From contig JARFJB010000390.1 of the NCBI GenBank assembly GCA_036346205.1, positions 492,501 through 556,500 of the forward strand: DNA of 64,000 bases, written 5' to 3'. A program made the position numbers and the translations under genes. The DNA comes from Vesta saturnalis (Eukaryota > Arthropoda > Insecta > Coleoptera > Lampyridae). The notes under the pieces were generated by a model. It ran no database searches and was not told where the DNA came from. It saw only the letters and a list, made by a program, of their open reading frames with translations. Shown in pieces: positions 1-12,236 of this stretch; within the stretch, counting starts at the first letter, position 1, and the number at the start of each line of letters is the position of its first letter.

Positions 1-2116
1 CCAAGCACGGCGTTTCATCATCACATGTGTCCTTTAATCCACATGTTTACTGCTCTTTAAATTACTTTAATAGAAACGATGTTTGTAGATATTTTAGAAA
101 TGTAAAATTGTAAAAAACAAATAGTAAAATGAACAAAAGTTTGCACGTTTTCTTATAGCAAACAAGAATTACAGTTATTTTCACATTTTAAATGTAAGCT
201 CTTAGTTAATCCGTATTTTAGAATGAATTACTTAAATTTAACATGCACATATACTCTTCATATCAACTTGTTTCCCTCGCTCTCATTTGAATTGTGTGTT
301 ATTAGTTACTAAAGAAATCCGCGATGTACTGCTTTTTATTCTATTTTACAATTTTCATAAAAATTGATAAAATGGAAAATGAAACTTAATTAGCTAATGA
401 CTAAACCATCGATCGTAAAGAAAGCTAGAGTTTGTATATTAAAAATTGATTAATGATATTTACATTAATTAAATCGGAAGGATGATTCACTTTTATAAAA
501 TATACTCAAGCCAAGTTTTTTTACTAAAATAAATAAAGGTAAATCCACAAGTACATAAATATTACAAAACGTATTAAAATAGATATTGACACATGCTCGT
601 ATTGTCATTCGAACCTGTGCTCTGCAGCTTGTTATTCAAATTTATCTATCTCACATGTTCCAATCAATTTATTTTTTTAATGTACGTTGCAAATGCAAAT
701 ACGTACATCCGAAAATAACATTACTAAGTTTTCATGTTGTGTAAATAACAGTGGAAAGTAATACAGAATGGATTCGTATGGAGTATGGGAATGTGAGCAC
801 ACGTTGCTACTTTTAATATTTATTTAGATGAGCTTGATTCATAATTTTGTACCCTCCTAAAGAAACGGCTTAAATATTCAATTTTTGCGAATTGGTAAAT
901 GACGTAGTAACGATAGCTAATACTGTTAAGTTGCTGTAATATCAATTCGTTTGTGTTAATTCAGTCTGACTTACATTACTACTACTATATACTATACTAT
1001 ACTATAAATTGGAAATAGTTTGTAATGTAAACCTTACAAGGATCAGCTGAAAGATTTGTTGTGGTATTAATTATTTAACTATAATACTAATTAGTTAACT
1101 ATCATAGTCCTATTAAAAACGTATATATTTCAATTCATACAGTAATATTGTTCTTATACAGTGCGAGTTAGTTATTTTTTTATTATCCCTTAGATGCATA
1201 AACCGGGAATATCAGTCCCATAGGAATATTTGGTGCTTCTAATTTGTACCAAATATTTATGCTGTTGTTTATTACACGCGACGTATGTTTTTCCAATGAC
1301 GCCTGGATTCTGATTTCTGGTGTATCAAGAAAATCTTCATCGTTAATGGTATTCCTATTTTTAATCAAATTTTAAAGTATACATTTTTTAATTAAGTTAA
1401 ACTGATAAACCAGAATAACTTTTAATGAGTATCAAAGCAACCTGTAAAAATATTGAAAAGGTCAAACTAGTGTTTTGAACATGGTTAATTAATGAAAATT
1501 AAGTTTTGTTCGTGATAAGTTTGTAAGCTATTGGGTAAAAACTGGGAAGTAGTATTAGAAAGATCAGAAGTGTAAAGATACTATTCGATGACTTTAAGAT
1601 AATCGACAGAAACACTCGGGAAACCTGAACTTTGGGAATTAGTAACAGAATATGCGTACTACGCACAGTATCGTTGAGGCAATCAGAGAATTTTGAAATA
1701 CAGGAATGGGCAAAGGACACAGTCATCGTTTATGGATTTTGGATAAAGCATAAAGACAAGGAACCATGAGTTTTATTAAAATAAAATTATGGTAGTTTAA
1801 GGTGAAGTTATCTAAAGGTACGGTGTCGTGAGCTTTAAGAAATTGTTTTATTTTATTATTAAATACTGTAGATTAAATTTGGTTATACAGAAATCATCAT
1901 TATCATCATTTTGTTTGTATGGACCGTTTAGATTTATACGTTTAAATTTCCAAATTTATCGTTATTTATTGCTACGATAACGGTTTGTTTATTATTATTA
2001 TTTAAGTTAACTTTATATTTTTAATGTTTCCTGCAAGTTTTAATTTTAATTTTCGTTTTTAGTTAATAATTTTAATTTGCTTTAGATTACACTTATTTTG
2101 GGTTAATTTCATATTG
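1..2116. other. AT-rich stretch without recognisable gene
   Basis: No open frame here resembles a known protein; the longest (1183-1368 and 1499-1726, both minus) are short and have no recognisable motif. A small run of tandem ACTAT-type units lies near 980-1010. I see no RNA gene, inverted repeat or transposon end before the TACAGGG terminus at 2117. Confidence 0.6.
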
Positions 2117-3500
2117 TACAGGGTGTCCAATTTTTGGCACTTTTAGGAGGTGTTGAAGTTATTATCAATGATAGAGTGTTGTGGTTTGCTCATTACAGTA
2201 CTACTTTTGACCAAACGATAGAATCCAGTGTCAAATTTGTCATGGCTTCATAAGTTTATAATCTACAGGGCGATTTTGAAAATCTTTTCTTTTTATACAT
2301 ATTTTTTTTATTTTGTTATGCGTTTACTTATCAAAGAGAACAAAGCTGACCTTGGCAAATTTTGCTACGTGGCGCAGTCAGTTTCGTTCTAAATAGTTTA
2401 CTTCTTGGGATATTAAATTAATTTGCGATTTTATATATTATTCTTTATATAGATTAAGCATAACGTAGGCTTTCCAAAATTCCTAAGAATAAGCTACGGC
2501 CAATTTAAAAAAAAACAAGGGACAAAATTTAAAAACCAAATTATCATGGTATTTTACAACATATCAATTTGTCGACATCTAACTACAGTGAACTGAGAAA
2601 AACGTACGATTTATATGATGAGTGTAAAATATTAACCTACAGCAACATAAGTCGGTGTATTAAGTAAACATATGATGTAACATCAAATAAAAATTGAGTA
2701 ATAATAATTTAAAGTCATAACAGTATCTGACGCACATACACTGTTGGCTTCCACTACGTTACGATAACGAGTACCATATACTTTATTTTGTAAATATCCC
2801 CACAAGGAAGAACCAAGTATAGAAAGATATGGAGATCGTGGTGGCCATTTTACAGGCCCACTAGTCCTTATTCATTTTTGAGAAAAATAGTTTTCCAAAA
2901 AAGTGTGTATTATTTGGGCATTATGGGCAGGTGCTCCGTCCTGCTGAAAATATATCCCATCCAAATGAGCCAAGAGAATATTCTCCAAAAGTCCAGATAT
3001 AACATCCCACAAGATACACAGGTAGCGATCTACTGAAAGACCTCCTTCATAATTCCTAATTGTTGGCCTAAAAGAAACAGGTGACGCTGAACCCAAACCT
3101 CCCCTACTGCTCACGTTTAAAAATAAGGCGAGGGTTTATTGAAAATACCAGCACTTGCGAAATAGGCTTCATCTCTCCATATCACTGATCTTGCAAACTT
3201 TACGTTTTCTCGAATTTGCTATAAGTACCAATTGAAAAATTTTCGAAGACGTTTAGCGTCTCCAGGATGTTAATGCTGAGCAATATACGATTTATAAAGT
3301 TTGAATTTAAGTTTTTTTTTAATATAGTGTGGGATTTGCTTTTAATTACTCCAACTTTTGTCTCAATAGCTCTACCAGGTGTCGAAGGAATTCTTTCAAC
3401 GCAACCTAAAACATGAACTTCGCTAATTTCCCTATTTTCCTTATTGTAGGAGTTAGGTCTTGTCTTCTTTCCGGATATCTGGATTAAGCATAATGTCAGC
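2117..3500 (-). mobile_element. Tc1/mariner-type (DD41D-like) transposon, right end not found
   Basis: The left terminus reads TACAGGGTGTCC with the presumed TA target duplication at 2117-2118. A second, direct copy of the terminal motif (TACAGGGCGATTTTG) lies 147 bp further in, at 2264. A decayed minus-strand transposase follows (about 2710-3490). No matching inverted right end is visible before the next transposon starts at 3730, so this copy is truncated or its right end has decayed. A separate inverted fragment of the same arm lies at 9890-9985. The right boundary given is where the transposase similarity stops. Confidence 0.6.
2710..3490 (-). pseudogene. Decayed DD41D-type transposase
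   Basis: The C-terminal half is readable on the minus strand: the second catalytic aspartate sits in FQQDGAPAHN, followed by the family block GPVKWPPRSP and the LWGY segment. The third catalytic aspartate, expected in a PDLxxLD motif, has become G (ILGSS), and the D of PDL is Y. A stop falls after YFSQK, and the N-terminal half has several stops. These losses make it inactive. The family is the DDE endonuclease that cuts and pastes IS630/Tc1-mariner elements. The match to the other transposases in the window (4398-5477, 19699-20470, 53093-54091) is what makes the call secure. Confidence 0.7.
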
Positions 3501-3729
3501 CAATAAATAGACGAGTGATATATAATAAATAAAAAAAATCGTACCTATTAAAATAAACTTCTGCAGCTCTCCCACGAATTTTCATTCAACTGTATGTAGC
3601 AAATTCAAACAACAAATTAAAGTTTTAACTGGACAAACTATTAAATAATGTATCAAATTTTGACGTGCAATGCATGACATACTATTAAATAACTTATTTA
3701 ATTAAATTCAGGTAGTTTAAAAAATATTG

Positions 3730-4490
3730 TACAGGGTGGCCAACTAAGAATACGAGGTACTGTATCTGGGAAACTATCCATGGTAGAGGCTTTCGCAAAA
3801 AAAAGTTATTACTAAAACGGCCAATACAAAAACCTGGAAAATATTTTCAAGTTTCTGAAATGGCCGCTAGGGGGCGTAACTGCAATCTTGAATCTAAGAA
3901 AGTGATGTTTCTGTGAATTCTGCTATATTAATCTAATAAAAAAATAACTGATCTTTAAAGTTGAGGATAATCTGAACTTTTTTTGTTTGGTACTTTTTGA
4001 CGTATGTCTAAAAATAAAGTGGTGAGGGGTATTCAAACGACTAATCCGATTTTAACAAACTTGGTCGCGTTGAAATGAGCTATTCTTGGGCTACAAATGT
4101 TATAATATTTGAGGTTTTGTTATTTTTACATGTGGTCGCTAGAGGGCTTTGTTCGACATTCCGACAGAAACGGTTAATTTTCGCAAAAAAATTAAATGCA
4201 TTGGTATGACTTTTTTTTCATAAACAAGCTAGCGAAAACCGCATCTCGATATCTTATTCCCAACCTAAAATATCGGTCAAAGAAAACCCTATACGAAGAT
4301 CCCTTAAATTTTTATTTTTTTAACTATATTTTTCTGGAATTGTTTCTGTTATGTAAGTTGTGACCCTAAAAAGGACCGATTTAAAGGAGGAAGGTTTTTA
4401 ATGCTCTAAATGCTGACGATCACGCTCTATGCATTGCTGAAGCCTCTTATGGCTAGACAAAACTGCAGCTTCAATTTCGGCTCTCGGTAT
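3730..4490. repeat. Left long terminal inverted repeat (transposon 3730-6432)
   Basis: Pairs with 5742-6432 in inverted orientation. Its inner 90 bp are also the 3' end of the transposase coding sequence, so the arm overlaps the gene. It carries an extra AT-rich block near 3905-4010 relative to its partner. Confidence 0.85.
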
Positions 4491-5477
4491 GTTATGTATT
4501 GCGTTACGAATCCGGTTTTTCATATCCTCTCTAGTAATAGGTTGAGTCCGAAATACGATGTCCTTTAAGCGCCCCCATAAATAAAAATCGAGGCAAGTTA
4601 AGTCTGGCTATCGCAGAGGCCATGGAAACAGACTTCCTCTTCCAATCCACCGTTGTTGAAATATTGCATTAATATGCTCTCGCATATTAATAGCAAAATG
4701 TGCTGGGTAACCATCCAACTGCAAAAACAATTTTTGCCTTGTTTCCAGAGGCACATCTTCCAACAACAACGCTAATTGATTGGCCAAAAAGTCAAGATAT
4801 ACATTGCCATTTAGGTGTTGCTCGAAAAAATATGGCCATACATTTAAACTCCAACGTCCTTGGCGCTAAAATTCACGCAACCAATGGGGATTTTCTGCAG
4901 ACTAATAATACATATTGTGCAGATGGACTCTCCCGTCACTACTGAAGGTGGCTTCATCGGTCCAAAGAATTTGAAATAAAAATTCTCTATTTTCGCGTAT
5001 CATGCCTAACATCCAATGGCTATAGTCTAACCTTCGATCAAAATCTTCCTCTTTCCAGGCCTGATGCAAAACGACATGATACGGGTGCATTCTTAAAGTA
5101 ATTACAAAAAGTTTAAACGAATACCTATATATTTCGATGGCCATTAGAACTTACCTATGGTCCTTCAAAATATTTTGAGCCGTTGTCCGTGATATGCCCA
5201 ACTCCGTGGATAATGCTCTTGTGCTAACATGAGGATTTCCTTCAATATAGCCCAGTACACGGTTAATATTTTCTTGTGTTCTTCCAATTCTTTGCCGTTG
5301 AAACGTAGGCCGAAAACTACCATTGGCTCGTAAGCTCGCCACTGATCGGGGAAAAACTCTTACATCGCAAGGACGCTGATTTGGATATCGAGCCGCGTAA
5401 ACTTTTTTAGCTACTGCGGCATTATGAAGACATTCAAAATAAATCGCAAGCATTTTGAAAGCACAAAAATTGCTCAA
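4398..5477 (-). pseudogene. DD41D-type transposase, frameshifted
   Basis: Reading on the minus strand from 5477: an N-terminal helix-turn-helix region (start MSNFCAFKM; STELGISRTTAQNIL near residues 90-105), a frameshift near 5145-5150, then the first catalytic aspartate in WTDEATFS, the second in LQLDGYPAHF and the third in PDLTCLDFYLWG. I count 41 residues between the second and third aspartates. A stop replaces the serine of the usual RSPDL. The reading ends at a stop at 4398-4400. The last ~90 bp of coding sequence lie inside the left inverted repeat and are repeated in the right one. All three acidic positions are still present, but a frameshift and at least one stop make it a pseudogene. 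The family catalyses cut-and-paste transposition into TA. Confidence 0.8.
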
Positions 5478-5741
5478 AGCAGCGCGAAAGTATTGACAAC
5501 TATTGACAATTTGAGGATTATGTATGTTTTGTTTAGGTATCTGTTTCCATTGCCTGCTTCTATTAATTGTATTTTTCGTACATATCCATAGTGAATATGC
5601 ATTTAAACAAACAAAAAATAGGCCTTTCGTATAACTTTTAGCGTTGCTTACTTGCCCGTAGTAATTTCAAAAAGGGTGATTTTATTCTGGTGAATAAATT
5701 TACAAACATTTCAAATCGCAATTTCTAGGTAACCTATTCAG

Positions 5742-6432
5742 AGCCGAAATTCAAGCTGCAGTTTTGTCTACCCCTAAGAGGCCTCAGCAATGCACAGAGC
5801 GATGGTCAGCATTTCGAGCATTTACGGGGAGATTAAAAACCTTCCTCCTTTAAATCGGTCCTTTTTATGGCCACAACTGGCATAATAGAAACAATTCCAG
5901 AAAAATATAGTTAAAAAAAAATTAAAATTTAAGAGATTTTCGTATAAAGTTTTCTTTGGCCGATATTTTAGGTTAGGAACAAGATATCGAGATGCGGTTT
6001 TCGCAAGATTGTTTAGGCATCATTTAGCTACTTGTTCATGAAAAAAAAGTCATACCAATGCATTTAATTTTTTTGCGAAAATTAACCGTTTCTGTCGGAA
6101 TGTCAAGCAAAGCCCTCTAGCGACGACATGTGAAACTAACAAAAATTCAAATATTATAACATTTGTAGCTCATTTCAACGTGCCCAAGTTTGCTAAAATC
6201 GGCTGAGCCGTTTCGAAGATACAGGGGGTTATTTAAGGAAACCTTAGAATACCCCCCACCACTTTCTTAGATGCAAGATTGCAGTTACGCCCCCTCGCGG
6301 CCATTTCAGAAACTTGAAAATATTTTCCAGGTTTTTGTATTGGCCGTTTTAGTAAAACTTTGTTTGCGCAAGCCTCTACCATGGATACTTTCCCAGATAC
6401 AGTACCTCGCATTCTTTGTTGGCCACCCTGTA
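5742..6432. repeat. Right long terminal inverted repeat (transposon 3730-6432)
   Basis: Inverted match to 3730-4490. It starts inside with a copy of the transposase 3' coding end (GCCGAAATTCAAGCTGCAG), lying upstream of the transposase start in the opposite orientation, and ends with CACCCTGTA. An internal terminus-like motif TACAGGGGG lies near 6220. Confidence 0.85.
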
Positions 6433-6860
6433 CATATTAATAGATTTTTGAAGCGTTAAAAATAAGGAAAATTGAAGTAAATATTGATATACAAGGTGTA
6501 ACGTTTAAAAATAGCTTTTATTCTTACATGAAAATTAAGATAAAATAAATATTAGGTAATATGATTGAATAATAATAATAAAAACTGTTCTATTATGAAG
6601 TGTTTAATGTTTAGTATAATTATTAGTATCAATACTCCAAATTTTACACTTATCTCTTATAAACGAGGAATGACTTACGCTTGGAAATAGAGCAAGCATT
6701 GAATTTTAGTATTGTTTTCAATAAAATATATAGACAATTGTATATCAATGAAAAAACCCAAATTACGCTTAATCAATGTGTGCAACCATAGGTTCTGTTA
6801 ATATCAAAAAACTTAAACTAGTGTTACGGGTACTACAATCACTAGAGCATCAGACGTAAA
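6433..6860. other. AT-rich stretch, nothing recognised
   Basis: About 430 bp of low-complexity AT-rich sequence between the right inverted repeat of the preceding transposon and the SINE-like element. No coding frame or repeat is apparent. Confidence 0.6.
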
Positions 6861-7090
6861 GCGCATGTATAGCTCAGTGGTAGTGTTGCGATTCTCACTC
6901 AATCTACAAAAAGGGCACTGGTTACAACTCAACAAAGTTACAGTCAGTAATAAAATGTCACAAAGGCACCACATGACTTTTTTAAATTAATCACGTCATG
7001 AACTAGACGTCAACGTCTGCGTAAGTCAAGAATTCGAACTATTACTCCCCACATTCAGTGCTCGAGCAATCGCAACACCCACCTTCATTA
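6861..7090 (+). mobile_element. tRNA-derived SINE, degenerate
   Basis: The head resembles a tRNA. TAGCTCAGTGGTA (6870-6882) matches the RNA polymerase III A box and D arm, and GGTTACAACTC (6920-6930) is a decayed B box. The body then shares scattered blocks (CATGAACTAGA, GTAAGTCA, AGTGCTCG) in the same order with a second copy at 46776-46980. Two copies with the same body behind a tRNA-like head make a SINE family likelier than two tRNA pseudogenes. The 3' end is set where the similarity stops. Confidence 0.55.
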
Positions 7091-8350
7091 TTGGCTCAAT
7101 TTGTAAATTGACTATAAAATTGTCTGTTCAAACTCTTTCCATCTTAAAACGTTCTCATTAAAATCTTAGAACTTTTGATTACCTAAACTCATTTACGTTA
7201 AAATGTAAAAAAACCTTCACAACATAAAACTATATTGAGAAAAAATTACTCTGGAAACCTCTGCTTAAATATTGAAAATTTAAACATTTCACCAAGAAAA
7301 TAAAATTGAAATTCACTAAAAATTTCTACCTCACCGTTCAAAAAGCTTAGAATTTTACCTCAATGTAGTTTCAAATCTCTATATAACTACGTTAAAATGA
7401 AACAAGAAGTTCTTATTATTCAAACTCAAAACAAAGATCATGTATTTTGCTTAACCAATCGCAAATTGTTACTCTGCCAATAATGGTTTTAAATCTGAAA
7501 AACTGTACGTGCTATAATTTCGAATTCACAAATAAACTCAACAATACATAAAATAACCTATATTAAAATAAAAATGTATGAATGAAATAGACAAATAGAA
7601 TTGTGCCGGCTTAAGACACTAAAGGCGCTGTACAAGAGAAATATCAAGGGCATTTGCCAAAAATAATCAAACATACAAGTATCAAGTTCCGTAGCAATTA
7701 AACTTAATTTTAAAAACAGCAAAAGAGCTAAGTTTAAATATACTTCATTCATTAATAAACGTCGTTTAATTTTCGCGTTATAAAACAAACTTTACTCATT
7801 CATTCAAGATCGGAGATTTCCATAGCTCAATCACTATTTAGGATAGATAATTGCACAAAAACGCTGGGTCAAAAATGAAGAACTGTCCACTTTTCAAAAA
7901 TACACTAGGTTCTTCATACTCTACAATCTTAACGGGTTGCGGATGATGTAAATACGCATTGCGAAGCGCTTTGAATGAAACCGCGACAAATTGCTGCCAA
8001 CACCCTTGTCTGTATCCAATTCACTCCATACTCCAATAACACCCGACTTTTAGATCTGTACCCCCTCTCAACTACTTATCGGTTACATCTTTATAACTTT
8101 CACTCTCAAAATCCAAACTTGTTCAAAAAAATGCGTACAAACGAACTCTCACATTAATACTTTATCTCTTACTTTAACTCATGTACCCAAACAAGGAACG
8201 CTGAAACCGATAACCAACTTTCATCATAAATTCAAGACTTTTATTGTCATCAGAACGAATGTAATTTATTACTTGCTTTACAGATAACCCCAACTAACTG
8301 AAATTTACACAACACCTCTCTACCTTGACGACAAGTAGGAGCGAGATTTT
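7091..8350. other. AT-rich stretch, nothing recognised
   Basis: About 1.25 kb with no protein-like frame. The minus frame at 7558-7788 is leucine-rich, as expected from AT-rich sequence, and has no family motif. No inverted repeats or RNA genes were seen. Confidence 0.55.
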
Positions 8351-8351
8351 T

Positions 8352-9525
8352 TTAATAGTTGTGGACCTTAATAGGCCAGATTTGGCCTATCGTGCTAAAG
8401 CACTCAAGAACAATTAGGAAGATGGATAGACGGACATTGAATTGCCAAGAGATGCCTATGAACAGCTACCTTAAAATTTTTTCATATCATAAGTGAGAGG
8501 AGAACAGGAACTATGGAGATCATTCCTGAGTTCAGAAGCCCTGTAGAAGAATGTGGATTGCGCCCGTTTGTTACGAGAAGTGGAGATTTGTACTGCATAC
8601 TGATGATGTGAATGAGCGAACCGAGTATTCCTAGCAAAGGTAGCCTGAGATTGTATCAAAGAATATAATTCAGCAGAGCAATAGCTATTGTAATACCGAT
8701 AATACAAAGAAAGAACTGAAACAATACTTCTATGCTCAAGGGACTGTATGTCAGAAGTTAAGGACGGGTTATTTATAAGCCTAATCGCTCTCTTTTGAAT
8801 ACGATCAAGAATATCAAGAGCGTATTGGGGAGCACCAATCCAGAGGTGAGAATTATATTCTAGATGAGGTCGAATTTGGGCCTTATACAGCAGAAAGAGT
8901 TGTCGAGAGGTAAAGTACTGCTTAGATCTGTACAAAAAGTCTATTTTACGAGCAGCTGTTTTGGTAGCTGACAGAAGACGGTCAACCTATGATAGATTTG
9001 AAGATACAGTCATTCCCAACAGAGTAACAGAGTCTGAAAACTTAAGATCTGAGCCATTCCTACTTACAACAGGAAATGATCGATCTTTTTTGGAAGACAC
9101 AATGCAACACTGGATTTTGTTAGCATTAAATTTAACTGGATTATTGCTTCCCCATTGGAGAATACATTGAATGTCTTTGTTGCCATTTCAGCTTTAATAT
9201 CTTGTGGCATAGAAGGTAGATTACCATTATGAGTACACTGAGATGAACTACAATGAAAAGTGCTGTCGTCAGAAAAGCAATGAATCGAATTAGTTGTTGA
9301 AGAAATAAGGTCATGAATGTATAGAAGGAAAAGTGTAGGCGCTATAACTGATCCCTGTGGTACGCCCGCGTTAATGTTAACTTCTTTTGAAAAACAGCCA
9401 TCAATTACAACACCTATTCGTTTTTTATCAAGAAAACTAGAAACCCAGATGATGAGTGTTTAATCCAAACGACGTGAGTTTGGCAAGTAAACAAATGCCA
9501 AACTTGGTCAAATGCCTTTGAGATA
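8352..9525 (-). mobile_element. 5'-truncated LINE, second copy of LINE A family
   Basis: This segment is a close copy of 58185-59375, covering the last part of the reverse transcriptase gene and the 3' untranslated end on the minus strand. The 3' end shows a short T run before TGTGGACC, the complement of a poly(A) tail, as in the copy at 58182. Similarity stops near 9525 inside the reverse transcriptase, as expected for 5' truncation during target-primed reverse transcription. The frame at 8471-8935 encodes the thumb/connection region, with YRSKQYFTSRQL and RIQKRAIRLINNPS readable. GTACGCCCGCGTTAATG near 9360 is the complement of the INAGVPQG motif. Confidence 0.85.
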
Positions 9526-9889
9526 TTGAGATATGTTAAACGAACAAATTCACATGAAAAAGTAAAACTAAAAAAAACATTATACTACTAATACTGCCGA
9601 ATTCAGTATAGGTCTTCAGTAAAATACCAATATAAACCCTCATAAAATTTTCATAAACAAACAATTCTTTGATTTTTAATTTAACCTACAAAACGCATAT
9701 TTATCCACTATCATTCTAAATTTAAAATAAATGAATTTAAAAGCATCACACACTCACCTAATAAAAAATGGCAAACAATCGCACACACGTGACAATATCT
9801 AGAAAAAACTGCCATTGAACCTGACGTAAAACAAATCTACTAAGATCAGTTTTTAACTTTACGATAAATTGACACATAACCGAAATACA

Positions 9890-9985
9890 AGATGTGCCTA
9901 AAAAGTGAAGCTTCTCAAAATCACCCTATAGATTAAAAACTAAGAGAGCCACAACAAATTTGGCACAGAACCTCTGTTTCATCAA
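9890..9985 (-). repeat. Orphan arm fragment of a long-TIR transposon
   Basis: The block TCAAAATCACCCTATAG followed by a CAAATTTGGCAC block is the inverted counterpart of 2231-2283, the left arm of the transposon starting at 2117. It therefore represents a right-arm fragment of the same or a related copy. The terminal end expected about 150 bp further right is absent, because Penelope-like sequence begins near 10019. Confidence 0.5.
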
Positions 9986-10018
9986 AAAGTAGGACAGCGA
10001 AATGAAAACCGCACTTAA

Positions 10019-10425
10019 TTATCCTGTAGATTTAAAAACAGTCCTAATGCCATGATTAATTAGGGTTTTTTTCAATTCTATCCGTAACATTGTTATAAAA
10101 GGAAGAAAAGCAGTACCAACATTAAGAACTGGTGTTTCTTTATGGTTACATCTAGCAAGTGTAATCCCTTTATTAATATCAGTAAGTGAATATCCATTGG
10201 CTTGTAATGATTTTGTTAAATATTTATATTCATCTTTCAAAAATTCAGGATCACAAATTCCTTTTGCTCGATCTACTAAAGATTTAATTACACCAAATTT
10301 TGACGTGGATGGTGGTTTGATAATTTATGAAAGGATATATCAGTGTGCCGGCTTTCTGTAAACCTTAAAAGATCATTAGTTTTAGATATTAGTATGTCAA
10401 GAATTGATAAACTTCATTAGTTTCG
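10019..10425 (-). pseudogene. Penelope-like element fragment
   Basis: The minus-strand frame starting MKDEYKYLTKS matches, residue for residue over most of its length, the frame at 38448-38723 inside the better-preserved Penelope-like element (shared PVLNVGTAFL and IRTVFKST/IRTIFKPT). The nucleotide similarity continues to about 10425 through the segment matching 38751-38930, with frameshifts. It corresponds to the linker between reverse transcriptase and the GIY-YIG endonuclease. Both ends are truncated, so it is a dead fragment. Confidence 0.75.
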
Positions 10426-12223
10426 CATGCAACGGGTTAAATGAGAAACGCAAGGTTATGATTGGTGTACCTTACGGAATATACATTTAAAAACCTTTAT
10501 GGAGAAATTATGAGATATATGAAAGCCAGACTAGAACGAGGACCTTTATATGTTTAATCTGGAAATAGTTTCGACTACCAGTTTTGTCAACAAGGGGGCA
10601 TCGAGAAGATAGCAAATGAGCAAGCGAAAATATATAATATAAGTGTATAAGTGAAAATATATAATATAAGTGTCAATTTACAAGTCCAGGCGTATGTTGT
10701 GCAGTATGGAATCCATACATCCGTTTACAACAAAAATGTGTTTGACTCCTTAGAAGGTTGACTAAGTTTATTACAAGACAACAAACTGTATATCGGCAGG
10801 GCGTCTGTGTTAGATATGGCGAATCGCATATTTTTATACTAGGAATTCTTCGATGCAACCTCATCCGCAAATGGAAATTATGGTTTACATTTTGTCATCT
10901 CATTTGAACAATACGAAATTAAAGAATAATGCAAACATAACCTAATAGACGTTTGGCATTCACTGGAAGTAGAATGGAAGATCCCGCATAAACTTGACTT
11001 ATACGTTACACGATTGCCGTTGTTGCAAGAAATCCCCTAAAAGAAAATGAGAGCAATAATAACAAAGCCTCAACCATCGCAAACTGCACCTATATGGGCG
11101 TCATCACGCATTATTATGTCGTTACTATACAGTTCGTACCTAAGTAAACCAGCGCGCATTCACAAACTTAACTTTTGATCGAGCTCATATGCAGTGATTC
11201 CTGGACCCACAGAAGGTACGAGAACGCTAGCTATTTTCGTTCACCCATAGAATTGTGGTCAAATTAGATACTGTTTACAAAATAGTTGTTGTGCATCTTT
11301 TGGGAACACATTGAAATTTTATTGGGTAAATACTAAAACACTAAAACTGAAAAATTAACCGAAACCCGGATCAAATTTCCAGAAAATCAACAAGAAGAGA
11401 GCAGCTAATTAACTATGCTCCTCTTGCGCGCAGTATTAAAAGCATTAAGGAAAATAAATATTGTAATAAATAAACGTTTTCCTTACGCGACTAAATAAAT
11501 TGTACCCCTTTCCTCTGTAACTTTATTGTGTGCAAATAAAGGAAATGGAAATGGCAGGAGTTGACTGAGAAAGACGGAAGATGGAATATATCATAAAAAT
11601 TCTCTTTCAAAAGGAACATTTCAAACATTTGCTGGCGAAAGAAAAGGTGGTTGCTGCTTCTAGAAGTTGTCTCTTCGAACCGAATTTGCCTTTAACTGGA
11701 TTGCATATAATTTGGGCATTAAGAGTTAACAAAAAATGTATCTATAGTGGATTTCAGTCTGACTTTACAGATAATGAATGTTAAACCTTATGCCAGTGTT
11801 ACCAGTTCTATATGCCAAGAGAGCGGCGTTTTAAAAGTCATACATAAAACTAGAAGTTCTCAACCAATCTTCCCCATTATCTTGGATATTGCTGTATTAC
11901 ACACTGATTTTACTTTTTGTACCAGTTTGTATGTAATATTTTATTCTTACAGTGAACAAATAAGAGTGACATTATATGAGTAGTCTACGGATATTTAAGC
12001 TAATATTTATAAGCTTACTTAAGCGTTATTTTGTAAAAACCGCTTATTTGAGGTTCATTGTGCTTTTATGTGCTTATTTATGATTTGTTTTGGATATATT
12101 TATGCAATGTTGAATCATATTTTAAAAATGCAATGCCATTAAGAGAAAGTATAGACTGTTTGGTATTTAAGGAATGGAATTTTCTGTAAGTACTATGGTA
12201 TATTGAGGTACAAGGTTTGTGGG
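10426..12223. other. Stretch without recognised gene
   Basis: About 1.8 kb. A tandem duplication of a ~24-bp AT-rich unit (AAAATATATAATATAAGTGT...) lies at about 10626-10672. Frames at 11581-11784 and 11747-11983 (+) are short and match nothing I recognise. No RNA gene or transposon end found. Confidence 0.5.
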
Positions 12224-12236
12224 TTTAACAGGATTA

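Larger units (their letters stand above)
3730..6432 (-). mobile_element. DD41D-type transposon with ~0.7 kb terminal inverted repeats
   Basis: The two ends read TACAGGGTGGCCAAC (3730) and its complement GGCCACCCTGTA (ending 6432), each starting with the TA expected for Tc1/mariner target duplication. The inverted arms run about 3730-4490 on the left and 5742-6432 on the right, and match closely at most positions, including the block around GCCGCTAGGGGGCGTAAC. The left arm carries about 100 bp near 3905-4010 missing from the right. The central 1.25 kb encodes a transposase on the minus strand. Boundaries are sharp, so this is a nearly complete copy, inactive through frameshifts and a stop in its transposase. 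Confidence 0.85.

Noticed and set aside
6861..6935. Possible tRNA gene from the TAGCTCAGTGGTAG box
   Set aside because: The B box is degenerate, no cloverleaf closes, and the same head and body occur at 46776.
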